Source of the DNA: Streptomyces sp. CB02366
GTDB lineage: Bacteria; Actinomycetota; Actinomycetes; Streptomycetales; Streptomycetaceae
Length of the DNA: 64,000 bases
NCBI RefSeq assembly: GCF_001905905.1
Contig: NZ_LIVT01000002.1
Coordinates: 1-64,000 of the forward strand
Reading direction: 5' to 3'
Shown piece after piece: positions 42,789-53,366 of the stretch (within the stretch, counting starts at the first letter, position 1; every line of letters begins with the position of its first letter). The notes beneath the pieces were generated by a model that had not been told where the DNA came from, made no database searches, and saw only the letters and a program-made list of their open reading frames with translations. The position numbers and the translations under genes were made by a program.

Positions 42789-44309
42789 GTGACCTCCCTC
42801 CTGCTTCCCGCGCTCCAGTCCCCCACCGGCCCGGCGGCCACCCGGGAGGCCGTCCGCTTCGGCGACCTCTCCCTGACCTACGGCCGGCTGGCCGAGGCGT
42901 CCGCCGCGCTCGCCGCCCGTATCGCGGACGCGGGCCGGGTCGCCGTCTGGGCCACCCCGACGGCGGAGACGGTGCTCGCGGTGGTGGCGGCCCTGCGCGC
43001 CGGAATCCCGGCGGTGCCGCTCAACCCCCGTACCGGAGAAAGCGAGTTGGCGCACATCCTGGCCGACAGCGCGCCCACGGCCGTACTGGCGGGCCCGGGC
43101 GACGCGCTGCCGCCCGCGCTGGCGGAGCTGCGGCGGGTGACGGTGGACGCCGGGGCGGCGGCGACGGCCGAAGCCGCGGAGGGGCACGAGGGTGGGGAGG
43201 CCCGTCCCGAGACGCCCGCCCTCATCGTCTACACCTCCGGCACCACCGGGCCGCCGAAGGGGGCGGTCCTGCCCCGCCGGGCCATCGCCGCCTCCCTGGA
43301 CGCGTTGGAGGACGCCTGGGGGTGGACCGGCGACGACGTCCTGGTGCACGCGCTTCCGCTGTTCCACGTGCACGGGCTGATCCTGGGCGTGCTCGGTCCG
43401 CTGCGGCGCGGCGGTTCCGTACGCCATCTGGGGAAGTTCTCGCCGGACGGCGTGGTCCGGGAGCTGGGGTCCGGCGGAACCATGCTGTTCGGGGTGCCGA
43501 CGATGTACCACCGGCTGGCGGAGCTGCTGGACGGAAGGGGCCGGACGTCCCCGGCGGGCGGCCCCGTGCCGGACGCGTCCGGCACGTCGGCCGACGCGCT
43601 GGCGGCGGCGCTGGCCGGGGCCCGGCTGCTGGTCTCCGGGTCGGCGGCGCTGCCCGTGCACGACCACGAACGCATCGCGGCGGCGACCGGGCGGCGGGTG
43701 ATCGAACGGTACGGGATGACGGAGACACTGATGAACACGGGGATCCGGGCGGACGGGGCCCCGCGCCCCGGCACGGTGGGCCCGCCGCTCGCCGGGGTGG
43801 AGCTGCGGCTGGTGGAGGACGACGGCACGGTGCTCGACGCCCCCGGGGCGATCGGGGAGATCCAGGTCCGGGGCCCGAACCTCTTCACTGGCTACCTCAA
43901 CCGGCCCGACGCCACCGCCGCCGCGCTCACGGCGGACGGCTACTTCCGTACGGGCGACGTGGGCACCGTGGACGAGGACGGATACGTCACCCTCGTCGGG
44001 CGCAAGGCCACCGACCTGATCAAGAGCGGCGGCTACAAGATCGGCGCGGGCGAGATCGAGAACGCGCTCCTCGCCCACCCCGGGGTCCGGGAGGCGGCGG
44101 TCACCGGCGAGGCCGACCCGGACCTCGGCGAGCGGGTGGTGGCCTGGGTGGTCGCCTCGGCCCCCGACTCTCCACCCTCTGCCGAGGAGTTGGCGGATCA
44201 CGTGGCCGCCCAGCTCGCGCCGCACAAACGCCCGCGCACCGTGCGCTATCTGGACGCCCTGCCCCGCAACGACCTGGGCAAGATCATGAAGAGGTCGCTC
44301 CGTGCCTGA
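42789..44309 (+). CDS. matB: Malonyl-CoA synthetase MatB-type ligase
   Basis: A 506-residue adenylate-forming enzyme that makes malonyl- or methylmalonyl-CoA from the free diacid, ATP and CoA. It has the P-loop-like YTSGTTGPPKG (about residue 143), the FHVHGL and YGMTET motifs, the Asp of TGDVG, the hinge GRKATDLIKSGGYKIG and the catalytic C-terminal Lys (LGKIMKR). The phrases LFHVHGLILG and RYGMTETLMNT strongly resemble the S. coelicolor malonyl-CoA ligase MatB as I remember it. It starts at GTG 42789. The stop overlaps the start of the carboxyltransferase gene by 8 bases, so the two are coupled. Confidence 0.87.
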   Translation: MTSLLLPALQSPTGPAATREAVRFGDLSLTYGRLAEASAALAARIADAGRVAVWATPTAETVLAVVAALRAGIPAVPLNPRTGESELAHILADSAPTAVLAGPGDALPPALAELRRVTVDAGAAATAEAAEGHEGGEARPETPALIVYTSGTTGPPKGAVLPRRAIAASLDALEDAWGWTGDDVLVHALPLFHVHGLILGVLGPLRRGGSVRHLGKFSPDGVVRELGSGGTMLFGVPTMYHRLAELLDGRGRTSPAGGPVPDASGTSADALAAALAGARLLVSGSAALPVHDHERIAAATGRRVIERYGMTETLMNTGIRADGAPRPGTVGPPLAGVELRLVEDDGTVLDAPGAIGEIQVRGPNLFTGYLNRPDATAAALTADGYFRTGDVGTVDEDGYVTLVGRKATDLIKSGGYKIGAGEIENALLAHPGVREAAVTGEADPDLGERVVAWVVASAPDSPPSAEELADHVAAQLAPHKRPRTVRYLDALPRNDLGKIMKRSLRA

Positions 44310-45741
44310 CGAGACCCCCGCCCCGGCGACGGCCCGGGAGATGATCGCGCTGCTCACCGGCGGGACGGGCTTCACCGAACACCGCCCGGCGCCGCGTTCC
44401 CAGCCGCCGGACGGCCCGCTCGGCTGGGCCGGGTACGACGCGGCACGCGAACGTGCCACGGCCCGGACCGGCGAGGAAGAGTCGGTCGTGTACGGCACCG
44501 GGGCCGTCGGGGACCGCGCCTGCGTCCTGATCTCCTTCGAATTCGGTTTCCTGGGCGGCTCGTTGGGCGGGCTGACGGGTGACCGGCTGACGGCCGCGTA
44601 CGAGCTGGCCCTGACCCGTCGGCTCCCCCTGCTCGCGCTGGTCGCCACCGGGGGCAGCCGGATGCAGGAGGGCATGATCGCGCTCACCCAGCTCCAGCGG
44701 GTAGCAGCCGCCTCCGCCCGGCTGCGCGCGGCCGGCCTCCCGCAGATCGCGGTGGTCCGCGACCCGACGACCGGCGGCGGCTGGGCCACGGTGGGCGCGG
44801 GCGCCGATGTGGTGCTGGCGCTGCCGGGCGCGCAGATCGGCTTCGCCGGTTCCCGGGTACGGCCGCCGGACGCCGACCCGTACGCGTACGGGGCCGAGGG
44901 CCAGTTCGCGGCGGGCCAGGTGGACGCGGTCGTCCCGGCCGACGAGCTGGCCGCCACCGTGGAGCACTGGCTGCGCGCCCTCGGCCCGCACGAAGCCCTC
45001 CCCGCCGCCCCGGTACCGCGCGCGCTGCCGACGACCGGAGCGCAGGCGGCGACCCGTGCGCCGTCGGCGACCGGAGCCGAGGCGGCGACCGGAGCCGGAC
45101 CGCTGCCGCACGAGCGGACGGCGGCGCGGCTGCCCCGGACCGGGCGGGAGGCGGTGGCGCGGGCGCGGAATCCTCGACGGCCGCGTGCGGAGGCGTACCT
45201 GGCCGACTACCTCACCGTGCGGCTCCCCCTCCACGGGGACCGCTGCGGCGGCACGGACCCGGGCCTGCTGAGCGGCTTCGGGCTGCGCGCGGACGGGCTG
45301 CCCGTGGCGTACGTCGCCCAGTGCGGGACGCCCACCCGCCCGGCGGGATACCGCGCGGCGGCCCGGACGATCCGGCTGGCGGACCGGCTCGGCGTCCCCG
45401 TCCTGACCCTGGTCGACACCCCGGGCGCGGCCAATGACGCCGAGGCGGAACGGGCCGGCGCGGGCGCGGCCATCGCGGAGGCCTTCGCGGCGGTCGCGGC
45501 GGCCCGGGTGCCGGTGACGACGCTGGTGATCGGCGAAGGCGGCTCGGGCGGCGCGCTGGCCCTCGCGGCCCCGGACAACACCCATGTCACGGCGGACGGT
45601 TACTTCTCCGTCATAGCCCCGGAACTGGCCGCCGCGATCCTCAAGCGTCCGTCCTCGGAGACCGGAGCCACCGCCGACCAGCTGCGGCTGCGCCCGCAGG
45701 ACCTGGTGGACCTGGGCGTCGCCCGCTCGATCGTGGAGTAG
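44302..45741 (+). CDS. Fused beta/alpha carboxyltransferase (AccD-AccA type)
   Basis: A 479-residue acyl-CoA carboxylase carboxyltransferase. The N half resembles the beta subunit (FGFLGGSLGG, ATGGSRMQEG), the C half the alpha subunit (LVDTPGAANDAEAE, GEGGSGGALALAAPD, PELAAAILKR). An Ala/Thr-rich linker around residues 240-275 joins them. No zinc finger of classical AccD is visible. Carboxyltransferases of this type need a biotinylated carrier and biotin carboxylase from elsewhere. It overlaps matB by 8 bases, so both probably adjust a malonyl-CoA-type pool; alternatively it acts as a decarboxylase subunit. Convergent with the MFS gene. Confidence 0.8.
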   Translation: MPDETPAPATAREMIALLTGGTGFTEHRPAPRSQPPDGPLGWAGYDAARERATARTGEEESVVYGTGAVGDRACVLISFEFGFLGGSLGGLTGDRLTAAYELALTRRLPLLALVATGGSRMQEGMIALTQLQRVAAASARLRAAGLPQIAVVRDPTTGGGWATVGAGADVVLALPGAQIGFAGSRVRPPDADPYAYGAEGQFAAGQVDAVVPADELAATVEHWLRALGPHEALPAAPVPRALPTTGAQAATRAPSATGAEAATGAGPLPHERTAARLPRTGREAVARARNPRRPRAEAYLADYLTVRLPLHGDRCGGTDPGLLSGFGLRADGLPVAYVAQCGTPTRPAGYRAAARTIRLADRLGVPVLTLVDTPGAANDAEAERAGAGAAIAEAFAAVAAARVPVTTLVIGEGGSGGALALAAPDNTHVTADGYFSVIAPELAAAILKRPSSETGATADQLRLRPQDLVDLGVARSIVE

Positions 45742-45790
45742 TCCGTACGCGGCCGTGCGACGGGACCGCGCGGCCGTGGGGCGGGGGCGC

Positions 45791-47056
45791 TCAGGGCTGC
45801 GGGTCGCGGGCGTCATAGCGGGCGAAGGCGCGCCACTTCAGGGCGAGCAGGGCCACCCCCGTCACGCACAGCAGGCCGCCGCCGGTGACGGCGACCGCGG
45901 GTGTGGCGAGGTCGGCCACCGACCCGGCCAGGAAGTCGCCGAGCCGGGGCCCGCCCGCCACGACGACGATGAACACGCCCTGGAGCCGGCCGCGCAGTTC
46001 GTCGGGCACGGCCGCCTGGAGCATGGTGTTGCGGAAGACCATGGAGACGGTGTCGGCGCACCCGGCGAGGGCCAGGAACAGCAGCCCGAGCCAGAGGTTG
46101 CGGGTCAGCCCGAAGACGGCGACGGCCGCGCCCCAGGAGCCCACGGCCAGCAGGATCGCGAGCCCGTGCCGCCGGACGCGGCCGAGCCATCCGGAGAACA
46201 CCCCGCCGAGCAGCGCCCCCAGGGCCGGAGCGGCGACGAGCAGTCCGGTGGTCCGCGCGTCGCCCCCGTACCAGAGGACGGCGACGACCGGGAAGAGGGC
46301 GCGGGGGTGGGCCAGGACCATGGCGCACAGGTCGGTGAAGAAGGTCATCCGCAGGTTGGGCCGGGTTCCGAGGAACCGCAGCCCGTCCAGGACGGAGGCC
46401 CGCTTGCCCGCCCCGCCGCCCTCGCGGTCGGGCAGCATCGAGGGCAGGCGCCACATCGCGTACAGGGAGGCGGTGAAGCAGACGGCGTCCACGGTGTACG
46501 CGGCCCGGTAGCCCCACCAGCCGACGATCAGCCCGCCCAGCATCGGCCCGACGAGTGTGCCCGTCGTACTGGTCATGGTGGTCAACGCGTTGGCCGCGGG
46601 CAGCTGTTCGGCCGGCAGCAGCCGCGCGATCATCGAGGAGCGGGCCGGTGCGTTGAGGGCGAAGCAGACGGCCTGGAGGGCGACGATCGCGTACAGCGGA
46701 GCGACGTGGTCGACGCCCACGACGGCCGTCGCCACCAGGAGGAGGGAGAGGCCGAACGATCCGAAGGCGCTGAACAGCCCGAGCTTGCGCCGGTCGACGG
46801 TGTCGGCGACGGCCCCTCCGTAGAGCCCGAAGACGACGAGCGGCACGAGCGAGCAGAACCCGATGAGCCCGACCGAGAAGGCGGACCCGGTGATGTCGTA
46901 GACCTGGAGCGACACCGCCAGCGCCGTCATGCCCTGCCCGATCCAGGAAACGGTGTTCCCGAACCAGAGCCGCCGGTAGTCGGGCGAGGTCCGCAGAGGT
47001 GTGAGGTCGGCGAGTATGTGGCTGCGTGATGCACGGGGTTCGGCTGATTCGGTCAC
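45791..47056 (-). CDS. MFS transporter (Bcr/enterobactin-exporter-like)
   Basis: A 421-residue major facilitator with about 12 membrane spans. The N-terminal phrase LRTSPDYRRLWFGNTVSWIGQGMTALAV and the loop GGAVADTVDRRK (motif A) place it in the drug-export MFS_3 group related to EntS. The second half has DELRGRLQGVFIVVVAGGPRLGDF. It is expected to be a proton-driven exporter of a small molecule. I chose the GTG at 47056 (VTESAEPRAS); the open frame reaches 47257 but the extra region is Arg/Gly-rich. There is no Shine-Dalgarno, and a TACCAT box 6 bases upstream suggests a leaderless message. Confidence 0.88.
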   Translation of the reverse strand: MTESAEPRASRSHILADLTPLRTSPDYRRLWFGNTVSWIGQGMTALAVSLQVYDITGSAFSVGLIGFCSLVPLVVFGLYGGAVADTVDRRKLGLFSAFGSFGLSLLLVATAVVGVDHVAPLYAIVALQAVCFALNAPARSSMIARLLPAEQLPAANALTTMTSTTGTLVGPMLGGLIVGWWGYRAAYTVDAVCFTASLYAMWRLPSMLPDREGGGAGKRASVLDGLRFLGTRPNLRMTFFTDLCAMVLAHPRALFPVVAVLWYGGDARTTGLLVAAPALGALLGGVFSGWLGRVRRHGLAILLAVGSWGAAVAVFGLTRNLWLGLLFLALAGCADTVSMVFRNTMLQAAVPDELRGRLQGVFIVVVAGGPRLGDFLAGSVADLATPAVAVTGGGLLCVTGVALLALKWRAFARYDARDPQP

Positions 47057-47342
47057 AGGGGATGGTAGCCAGGGTCTTCGCCCGGGCGGGGCCGGGAGCT
47101 GTCGGCGTACACGGCGGTCGCCATGCCGGTGAACGCCGCCGGACGCGGAAGCGGGCAAACCGCTGGATCGCAGGACGACAGGGACCGCCGCTTCCGAAAC
47201 CTCCACGAGATGGTCACGACCACCGTCCAGGGATCGGACTGCTCCCGAGGTGAACACCTGGTCCAGTTGCTAGCTTGGCTCGAAGCAGAGGCGCCCACCG
47301 GGCGCGACAGCACACAGCGGGTGCGCGGGGGAAGGGTTCTTC

Positions 47343-47837
47343 ATGGCATGGGACGAGTGGGAGCAGCTGAAGGCGGACGCCGTTCAGCGTCAGGCCCCGG
47401 GAATGCGGTTGAACCAGCTCGACCCCGGGGACGGCCGCTCCGCTGCCCTGCCCGGGCAGACCGGCGACCTCAAGGTGAGCAACGGCGACCTGGTGAAGAT
47501 CGGCAGCCAGGCGCACGGCCTCTACGACCAGCTCTGGGGCAAGGCCCGGGTGGCCGTCCCCAGCAGCGACAAGGCGGCCGGTGATCTGAGCGGCCAGGGC
47601 TTCGCGCTGGGCGGCGGGCTCAAGCACGTGGCGAAACGGTGGGACGAACAGCTGAAGTCGCTCATGGACGCGTGCGCCCACATCGCCAACCACATGCAGG
47701 TCACCAAGAAGGTGCACGCCGGGGACCACCACTACATCCAACGCCAGATGAGCAGCATCGACACCCTGGACGCCGGGTTCGACGAGCGGGTCGGCGAGCC
47801 GGGGAAGAAGAACCCGGCGTACGAGCAGAAGAAGTAG
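47343..47837 (+). CDS. Small WDEW protein heading a T7SS-like cassette
   Basis: A 164-residue, largely helical protein. The N terminus AWDEWEQLKADAVQRQ is a motif I recognise from Streptomyces proteins that always precede a larger WXG-like protein. Residues 45-135 could form two long helices (VKIGSQAHGLYDQLWG, LKHVAKRWDEQLKSLMDACAHIANH), like an Esx hairpin without the WXG turn. There is no signal peptide. GGGAAGGG precedes the ATG. The gap to the next gene is 40 bases. The role is unknown; I infer a chaperone or co-secreted partner of the 766-residue protein. Confidence 0.65.
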   Translation: MAWDEWEQLKADAVQRQAPGMRLNQLDPGDGRSAALPGQTGDLKVSNGDLVKIGSQAHGLYDQLWGKARVAVPSSDKAAGDLSGQGFALGGGLKHVAKRWDEQLKSLMDACAHIANHMQVTKKVHAGDHHYIQRQMSSIDTLDAGFDERVGEPGKKNPAYEQKK

Positions 47838-47877
47838 CGGCGCGACCGCCGAGACGTAACAGGAGAATCGACCACCC

Positions 47878-50178
47878 ATGGATCTCGACGCGCTGCGCTT
47901 CGGCAACTTCGCCACGCTCGACGAAGCGGTCACCGACTGGGGCCTGCTCGTACGCAATCTCGCGCAGCTGAAGAAGCAGGCCCAGGACGGGTTGCGCAAA
48001 GCCGCCAACGCGGCCGACTGGGCCGGCCTGAACGCTCAGGTCACCAAGGAGTTCGTCGGCAAGACCGCGGGTGAGTTCGCCGATGCCCACACCCAGGCCG
48101 ACACCATCCACAAGATCCTCACCGACACCCGCGACGAGCTGCGGCAGTACAAGAAGGATCTGGAGGAGGCCATCAGCCGCGGGGCCCGGAAGAATCTGAC
48201 CGTCACCAGCACCGGCGGCGGTGGTTTCACGGTCACGATGAACATCCACCCGGACCGCGCGGCGAAGGGCACGTCCGTCCCCGAGCACGGCGAGAGCGAT
48301 GTCACCGCGCTGCGGGACGAGGTGCAGGGCATCCTCAAGAAGGCCACGGAGAGCGACAACTCGGCGAGCAAGGTCCTGACCGCGCTGGCCGACCAGGCCA
48401 GGACGGGCTTCTCGGGCGCCTCCTACAAGGATCGTGACTCCGCGGTCGAGGCCGTGGAGGCGGCCGAGGGCCTCGCCAGGATCGCGGCGAAGAATCCCGA
48501 GGACCTCACGCCCGCCGACATCGACAAGATCAACAGCGGTCTGGCCAGGTACAAGGACGACCCGCTGTTCGCCGAGCGGTTCGCCACGGAACTCGGGCCC
48601 AAGAAGACCCTGGAGTTCTGGCAGGGCGTCAACGACCACGCCGTGAATCCGCACGTCGGCCGCGAACGGCTCGACAAGCTCGACGACCTCCAGCGCAATC
48701 TCGGCCTCACGCTCGCCACCGCCACCCAGAGCGACTCCGCCGACATGACGAGCTGGAAGGGCAACATGATCAAGCTCGGCGAGCAGCCCATCGGCCGGGA
48801 CGGCGGCGGCCCCATGGGCTTCCAGGTCATGAGCAACCTGATGCGGACCGGCGACTACGACGACCAGTTCCTCAAGAGCTACGGCACCAAGCTCATGGAG
48901 ACGGAACGCAGGCTCACCGGCAACGGCGAACACGAGAACATGGCGTGGCAGCACCTGGGGCCGGACCCGTGGCTCAACCGGATCGGCGAGGACAGCGGCG
49001 ACGACCCGCTGACCGGCTACCTCAAGGGACTGTCCAACAGTCCGGCCGCGGCGACCGACTTCTTCAACCAGGAGTACGTGTCCAAGGAGGACTCCCCCTT
49101 CGAGCGCGACACGGACGGCAACGGCAAGAACGGAAAGATCCCGCTCTCCAACTTCCAGTACCTCTTCGAGGAGCGGGAGTGGCCGCAGGAGACCAACTTC
49201 AAGGGCGACGACGACAACACCGGCCGCAACACCCTCGCCCTCGCTCTGGAGGCCGCCACGACCGGGCACCCGGCGGGCGAATTGCCGACAGCGGACACCC
49301 CGGCCCACAACGAGGGGCAGACCAAGCTCTTCGAGTCGCTCGTGGCCTCCGTCGCGGACGACAACGAACGGCTCACCAAGCACAACTACATGGCCGACAG
49401 CATCGGGCAGATCACCTCGGAGTACCTGCCGGACATCAACCGGGCCATGACGAACGACTCGGACGAGGAGACGGACAAGCTGTTCCCCGTCGCCGGAAGC
49501 TCCGCCCAGCTCAACCACCGTGACGTGAACGCCCTGTTGCTGACCGTGGGCCAGAACCCCGAGGGGTACGCGGCCGTGGAGGTGGCCAACAAGCAGTACA
49601 TGGCGAACCTCATGGACTACCACATGAACCCGGACCTGCCGGCGGACAAGGTCTACTCGAAGGACACCGAGTTCGCCGTCCGTGAGATCGCCCACGGTTC
49701 GGGCGAAGTGTCCGGCACGCTGGCCATCGGTCGCCAGGAGGAGGTCGCCGGCGACGCCGAGGAGAAGGACAAGAAGTACGAGCAGTCCGTGGCACAGTGG
49801 AAGAACGCCATCTCCGGGGGGATCGGTACGGGTATCGGCGTCGGAACGTCGTTCGTCGCCAGCCCCGTCGGCGGCGCGGTGGCCGGCGGGGTGGCGGAGA
49901 CGGCGAGCAGCATGATCCTCGAATCCTTCTTCAAGGACGCCGAGGGGAAGGCCAAGGACGACGCCGGCCCTGTCATGGGCGAATTGTGGGAGAGCGGTGT
50001 CGAGAAGAACTCGGAGTACACCGAGCAAGCCGTGGAGGCAGCGGCGAAGGCGCACGGCCGTGACGACCTGGTGGACAACAGCATCGACGAGAAGGCGCGC
50101 AGGGCCGCCCAGGACGGGTTCATGGCCGCCGGTACCAGCACCACGCAAATGAACCCCCATTTGAAGACGGACATCTGA
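47878..50178 (+). CDS. Large WXG-like T7SS candidate effector with glycine-zipper segment
   Basis: A 766-residue protein. Residues 1-100 have a helical bundle (DALRFGNFATLDEAV, NAADWAGLNAQVTKEFVGKTAGEF, then a long charged helix) with a Trp-Ala-Gly turn near residue 49, like WXG/LXG secretion heads. A long middle region (about 130-600) is helical and hydrophilic, with no catalytic motif seen. At about 640-675 a segment of Gly/Ala/Val (GGIGTGIGVGTSFVASP, GGAVAGGVAE) resembles a glycine zipper that could insert in membranes. The C terminus is helical. Context with a WDEW protein and a lipoprotein suggests a secreted effector; the activity is unproven. Confidence 0.65.
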   Translation: MDLDALRFGNFATLDEAVTDWGLLVRNLAQLKKQAQDGLRKAANAADWAGLNAQVTKEFVGKTAGEFADAHTQADTIHKILTDTRDELRQYKKDLEEAISRGARKNLTVTSTGGGGFTVTMNIHPDRAAKGTSVPEHGESDVTALRDEVQGILKKATESDNSASKVLTALADQARTGFSGASYKDRDSAVEAVEAAEGLARIAAKNPEDLTPADIDKINSGLARYKDDPLFAERFATELGPKKTLEFWQGVNDHAVNPHVGRERLDKLDDLQRNLGLTLATATQSDSADMTSWKGNMIKLGEQPIGRDGGGPMGFQVMSNLMRTGDYDDQFLKSYGTKLMETERRLTGNGEHENMAWQHLGPDPWLNRIGEDSGDDPLTGYLKGLSNSPAAATDFFNQEYVSKEDSPFERDTDGNGKNGKIPLSNFQYLFEEREWPQETNFKGDDDNTGRNTLALALEAATTGHPAGELPTADTPAHNEGQTKLFESLVASVADDNERLTKHNYMADSIGQITSEYLPDINRAMTNDSDEETDKLFPVAGSSAQLNHRDVNALLLTVGQNPEGYAAVEVANKQYMANLMDYHMNPDLPADKVYSKDTEFAVREIAHGSGEVSGTLAIGRQEEVAGDAEEKDKKYEQSVAQWKNAISGGIGTGIGVGTSFVASPVGGAVAGGVAETASSMILESFFKDAEGKAKDDAGPVMGELWESGVEKNSEYTEQAVEAAAKAHGRDDLVDNSIDEKARRAAQDGFMAAGTSTTQMNPHLKTDI

Positions 50179-50239
50179 CCACATCCTGGGACGGTGCCTG
50201 CCGCGTCTTCCCCCCTCCCGCATCGAAAGGCTTCTCGCG

Positions 50240-50818
50240 TTGTCTGCCCGTGGAACTCTTCGGCGTCGTCGGTTCATCGGCGGGGTCTTCTCTCTGTCGG
50301 CCGCCGTCGCTCTCGCTGCCACTCTGTCGGCGTGCTCCGGCGATGAACCGCCCAAGAAGGCTTACACCGTGCCCAGCTCCTTGTGCGGGATCTCCCTGGA
50401 CCCCGCGCTGGTGAAGGCCGTGCTGCCCGGCGGCGACTCCCTGACCACGGCCACTCAGAAGCCGAACGGTGGAACGATCCGCTGCAACCTGTCCGTGGAC
50501 GGCAAGCTGGTCCTCAGCCTCGCCCAGGCCTGGTGGAGTGAGGGGAAGACCACGGCAGCGGTAGCGCCGGCGTACCCCGGTACGAAGGACGGAACGATGT
50601 CCGAAGACGAACGCTTCATCTACAGCGGGCAGGCGGGTGTCGGCAGGACCGTCTCTTCCTGCAAGACGTCGGAACACCCGGAGCAGGACCTCTACACAGC
50701 GGTCGAGACCCGCGACACCGGCGTCGACGACCCGGAAGCCATCGAGAAGCTGCTCGTCGCCTACACCAAGGCGGTCGAGGGGTCAGCGGCCTGCCGGGAG
50801 CCCGCCGCCGGATCTTGA
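50240..50818 (+). CDS. Lipoprotein of the T7SS-like cassette
   Basis: A 192-residue lipoprotein. It begins at TTG, 9 bases after GAAAGG, with a run of Arg residues (RRRRFIGG, possibly Tat-directed), a hydrophobic core and the lipobox LSAC around residue 32. The mature part has three Cys residues that may pair (LCGIS, RCNLS, SCKTS, plus a late AACR) and reads like a DUF3558-type extracytoplasmic domain. It lies 61 bases after the 766-residue protein in the same direction. I infer an outer-face partner or immunity-like protein of that effector. Confidence 0.7.
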   Translation: MSARGTLRRRRFIGGVFSLSAAVALAATLSACSGDEPPKKAYTVPSSLCGISLDPALVKAVLPGGDSLTTATQKPNGGTIRCNLSVDGKLVLSLAQAWWSEGKTTAAVAPAYPGTKDGTMSEDERFIYSGQAGVGRTVSSCKTSEHPEQDLYTAVETRDTGVDDPEAIEKLLVAYTKAVEGSAACREPAAGS

Positions 50819-50833
50819 GCCGAGCGGCTGAAG

Positions 50834-50865
50834 CGGGGGCCGCCGGTGTGGAGCGGCGGCCCCCG
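50834..50865 (+). terminator. Terminator ending the T7SS-like cassette
   Basis: A perfect 11-bp stem, 50834-50844 against 50855-50865 (CGGGGGCCGCC and its complement), with a 10-base loop, 16 bases after the lipoprotein stop. A second, weaker stem at 51016-51022/51031-51037 may serve the convergent hydrolase gene. Confidence 0.8.
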
Positions 50866-50916
50866 TCTCACGTTCCCGCAGGCGGCAACGGTTCTCCACG
50901 AGATCCGGACTGGGAA

Positions 50917-50936
50917 GGGGGTGGGACTCGAACCCC
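50917..50936 (-). other. tRNA T-arm-like fragment
   Basis: The plus-strand bases gggtgggactcgaaccc match the T arm of the CAU tRNA at 59746-59819 over 17 bases, and read on the minus strand give GGGTTCGAGTCCC. The flanking bases cannot complete a T stem or an acceptor stem, and no anticodon arm lies upstream. It may be a remnant of a tRNA attachment site at the edge of an integrated segment, or chance. Confidence 0.35.
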
Positions 50937-51083
50937 TCTGCGGACGGCTCTCACCTGCCAGGCTGCCGGTGAGGTTGTGACAGCCCGCACGCGGCCCGTG
51001 CCCTCACCTGTGAGACGCCCGCCCGGTCGTGCGGGCGGACGTCCCGTGCCGGAAAGTCCGGCGAACGGCGCCCCGGCCCCCGG

Positions 51084-52860
<1,777 letters not shown>

Positions 52861-53366
52861 GCGTGAAGATCCTCTTGATCGGTTGGTGGTCCTCGACGGA
52901 CCGTGAAGGCGAAGAAGCGGCCGGTGCGTCCGGGGGACAGGGCCCCGGGTCGTCCTGTCGGCGGCTGAGTCCGCGTACGTCCGTCCGCGCCGGGCGACCG
53001 GCGCGGACCGGACCGCCGGTGGCCGTCGTCGGCAGCGGTACGCGGAGCGCTGCCGCGGGTGTGCGGCTCGACGGGTCCCGGGGGCCTCGCTCCCGCCCGG
53101 CCCCCGGGAGTGGAGCGCCCCGCATCTCGTACGACGACCGGGCGGCCGGGCCGGTTCACCGGAGAACGGGCTGCTCGTCCGCGGTCGCCGCGCACGCCCC
53201 GCAGGCGCTCGCGGCGGTGCGGGCCCTGCCCGGCACCGGCGGTCCCGCCCCGTGCCGACAGCGTGCGGCGCTTGCGGCGGCGGTCGGCGGGACTGCCGCA
53301 GCCGGCCCGCGGGGCCCGGCGGGGCCGCACGCGGAGCCGCCTGCCGAGCCGGGGACCGGGCGCACG
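52861..53366. other. Gap between two minus-strand hydrolase genes
   Basis: 506 bases of very GC-rich sequence between the exported hydrolase and the serine hydrolase, both on the minus strand. The open frames crossing it have no ribosome-binding site and no recognisable domain. It should include the promoter for the two alpha/beta hydrolases. Confidence 0.4.

Noticed and set aside
47701..50355. An 884-codon minus-strand open frame across the T7SS-like cassette
   Set aside because: The plus-strand protein has good ribosome spacing, normal composition and a WXG-like head, while the minus frame is an Arg/Leu/Val-rich shadow.
50917..51010. A complete tRNA or tmRNA around the T-arm scrap
   Set aside because: The stems beside the TTCGAGT loop pair in only three positions, no anticodon arm or acceptor partner was found, and the hydrolase gene leaves no space for a tmRNA.
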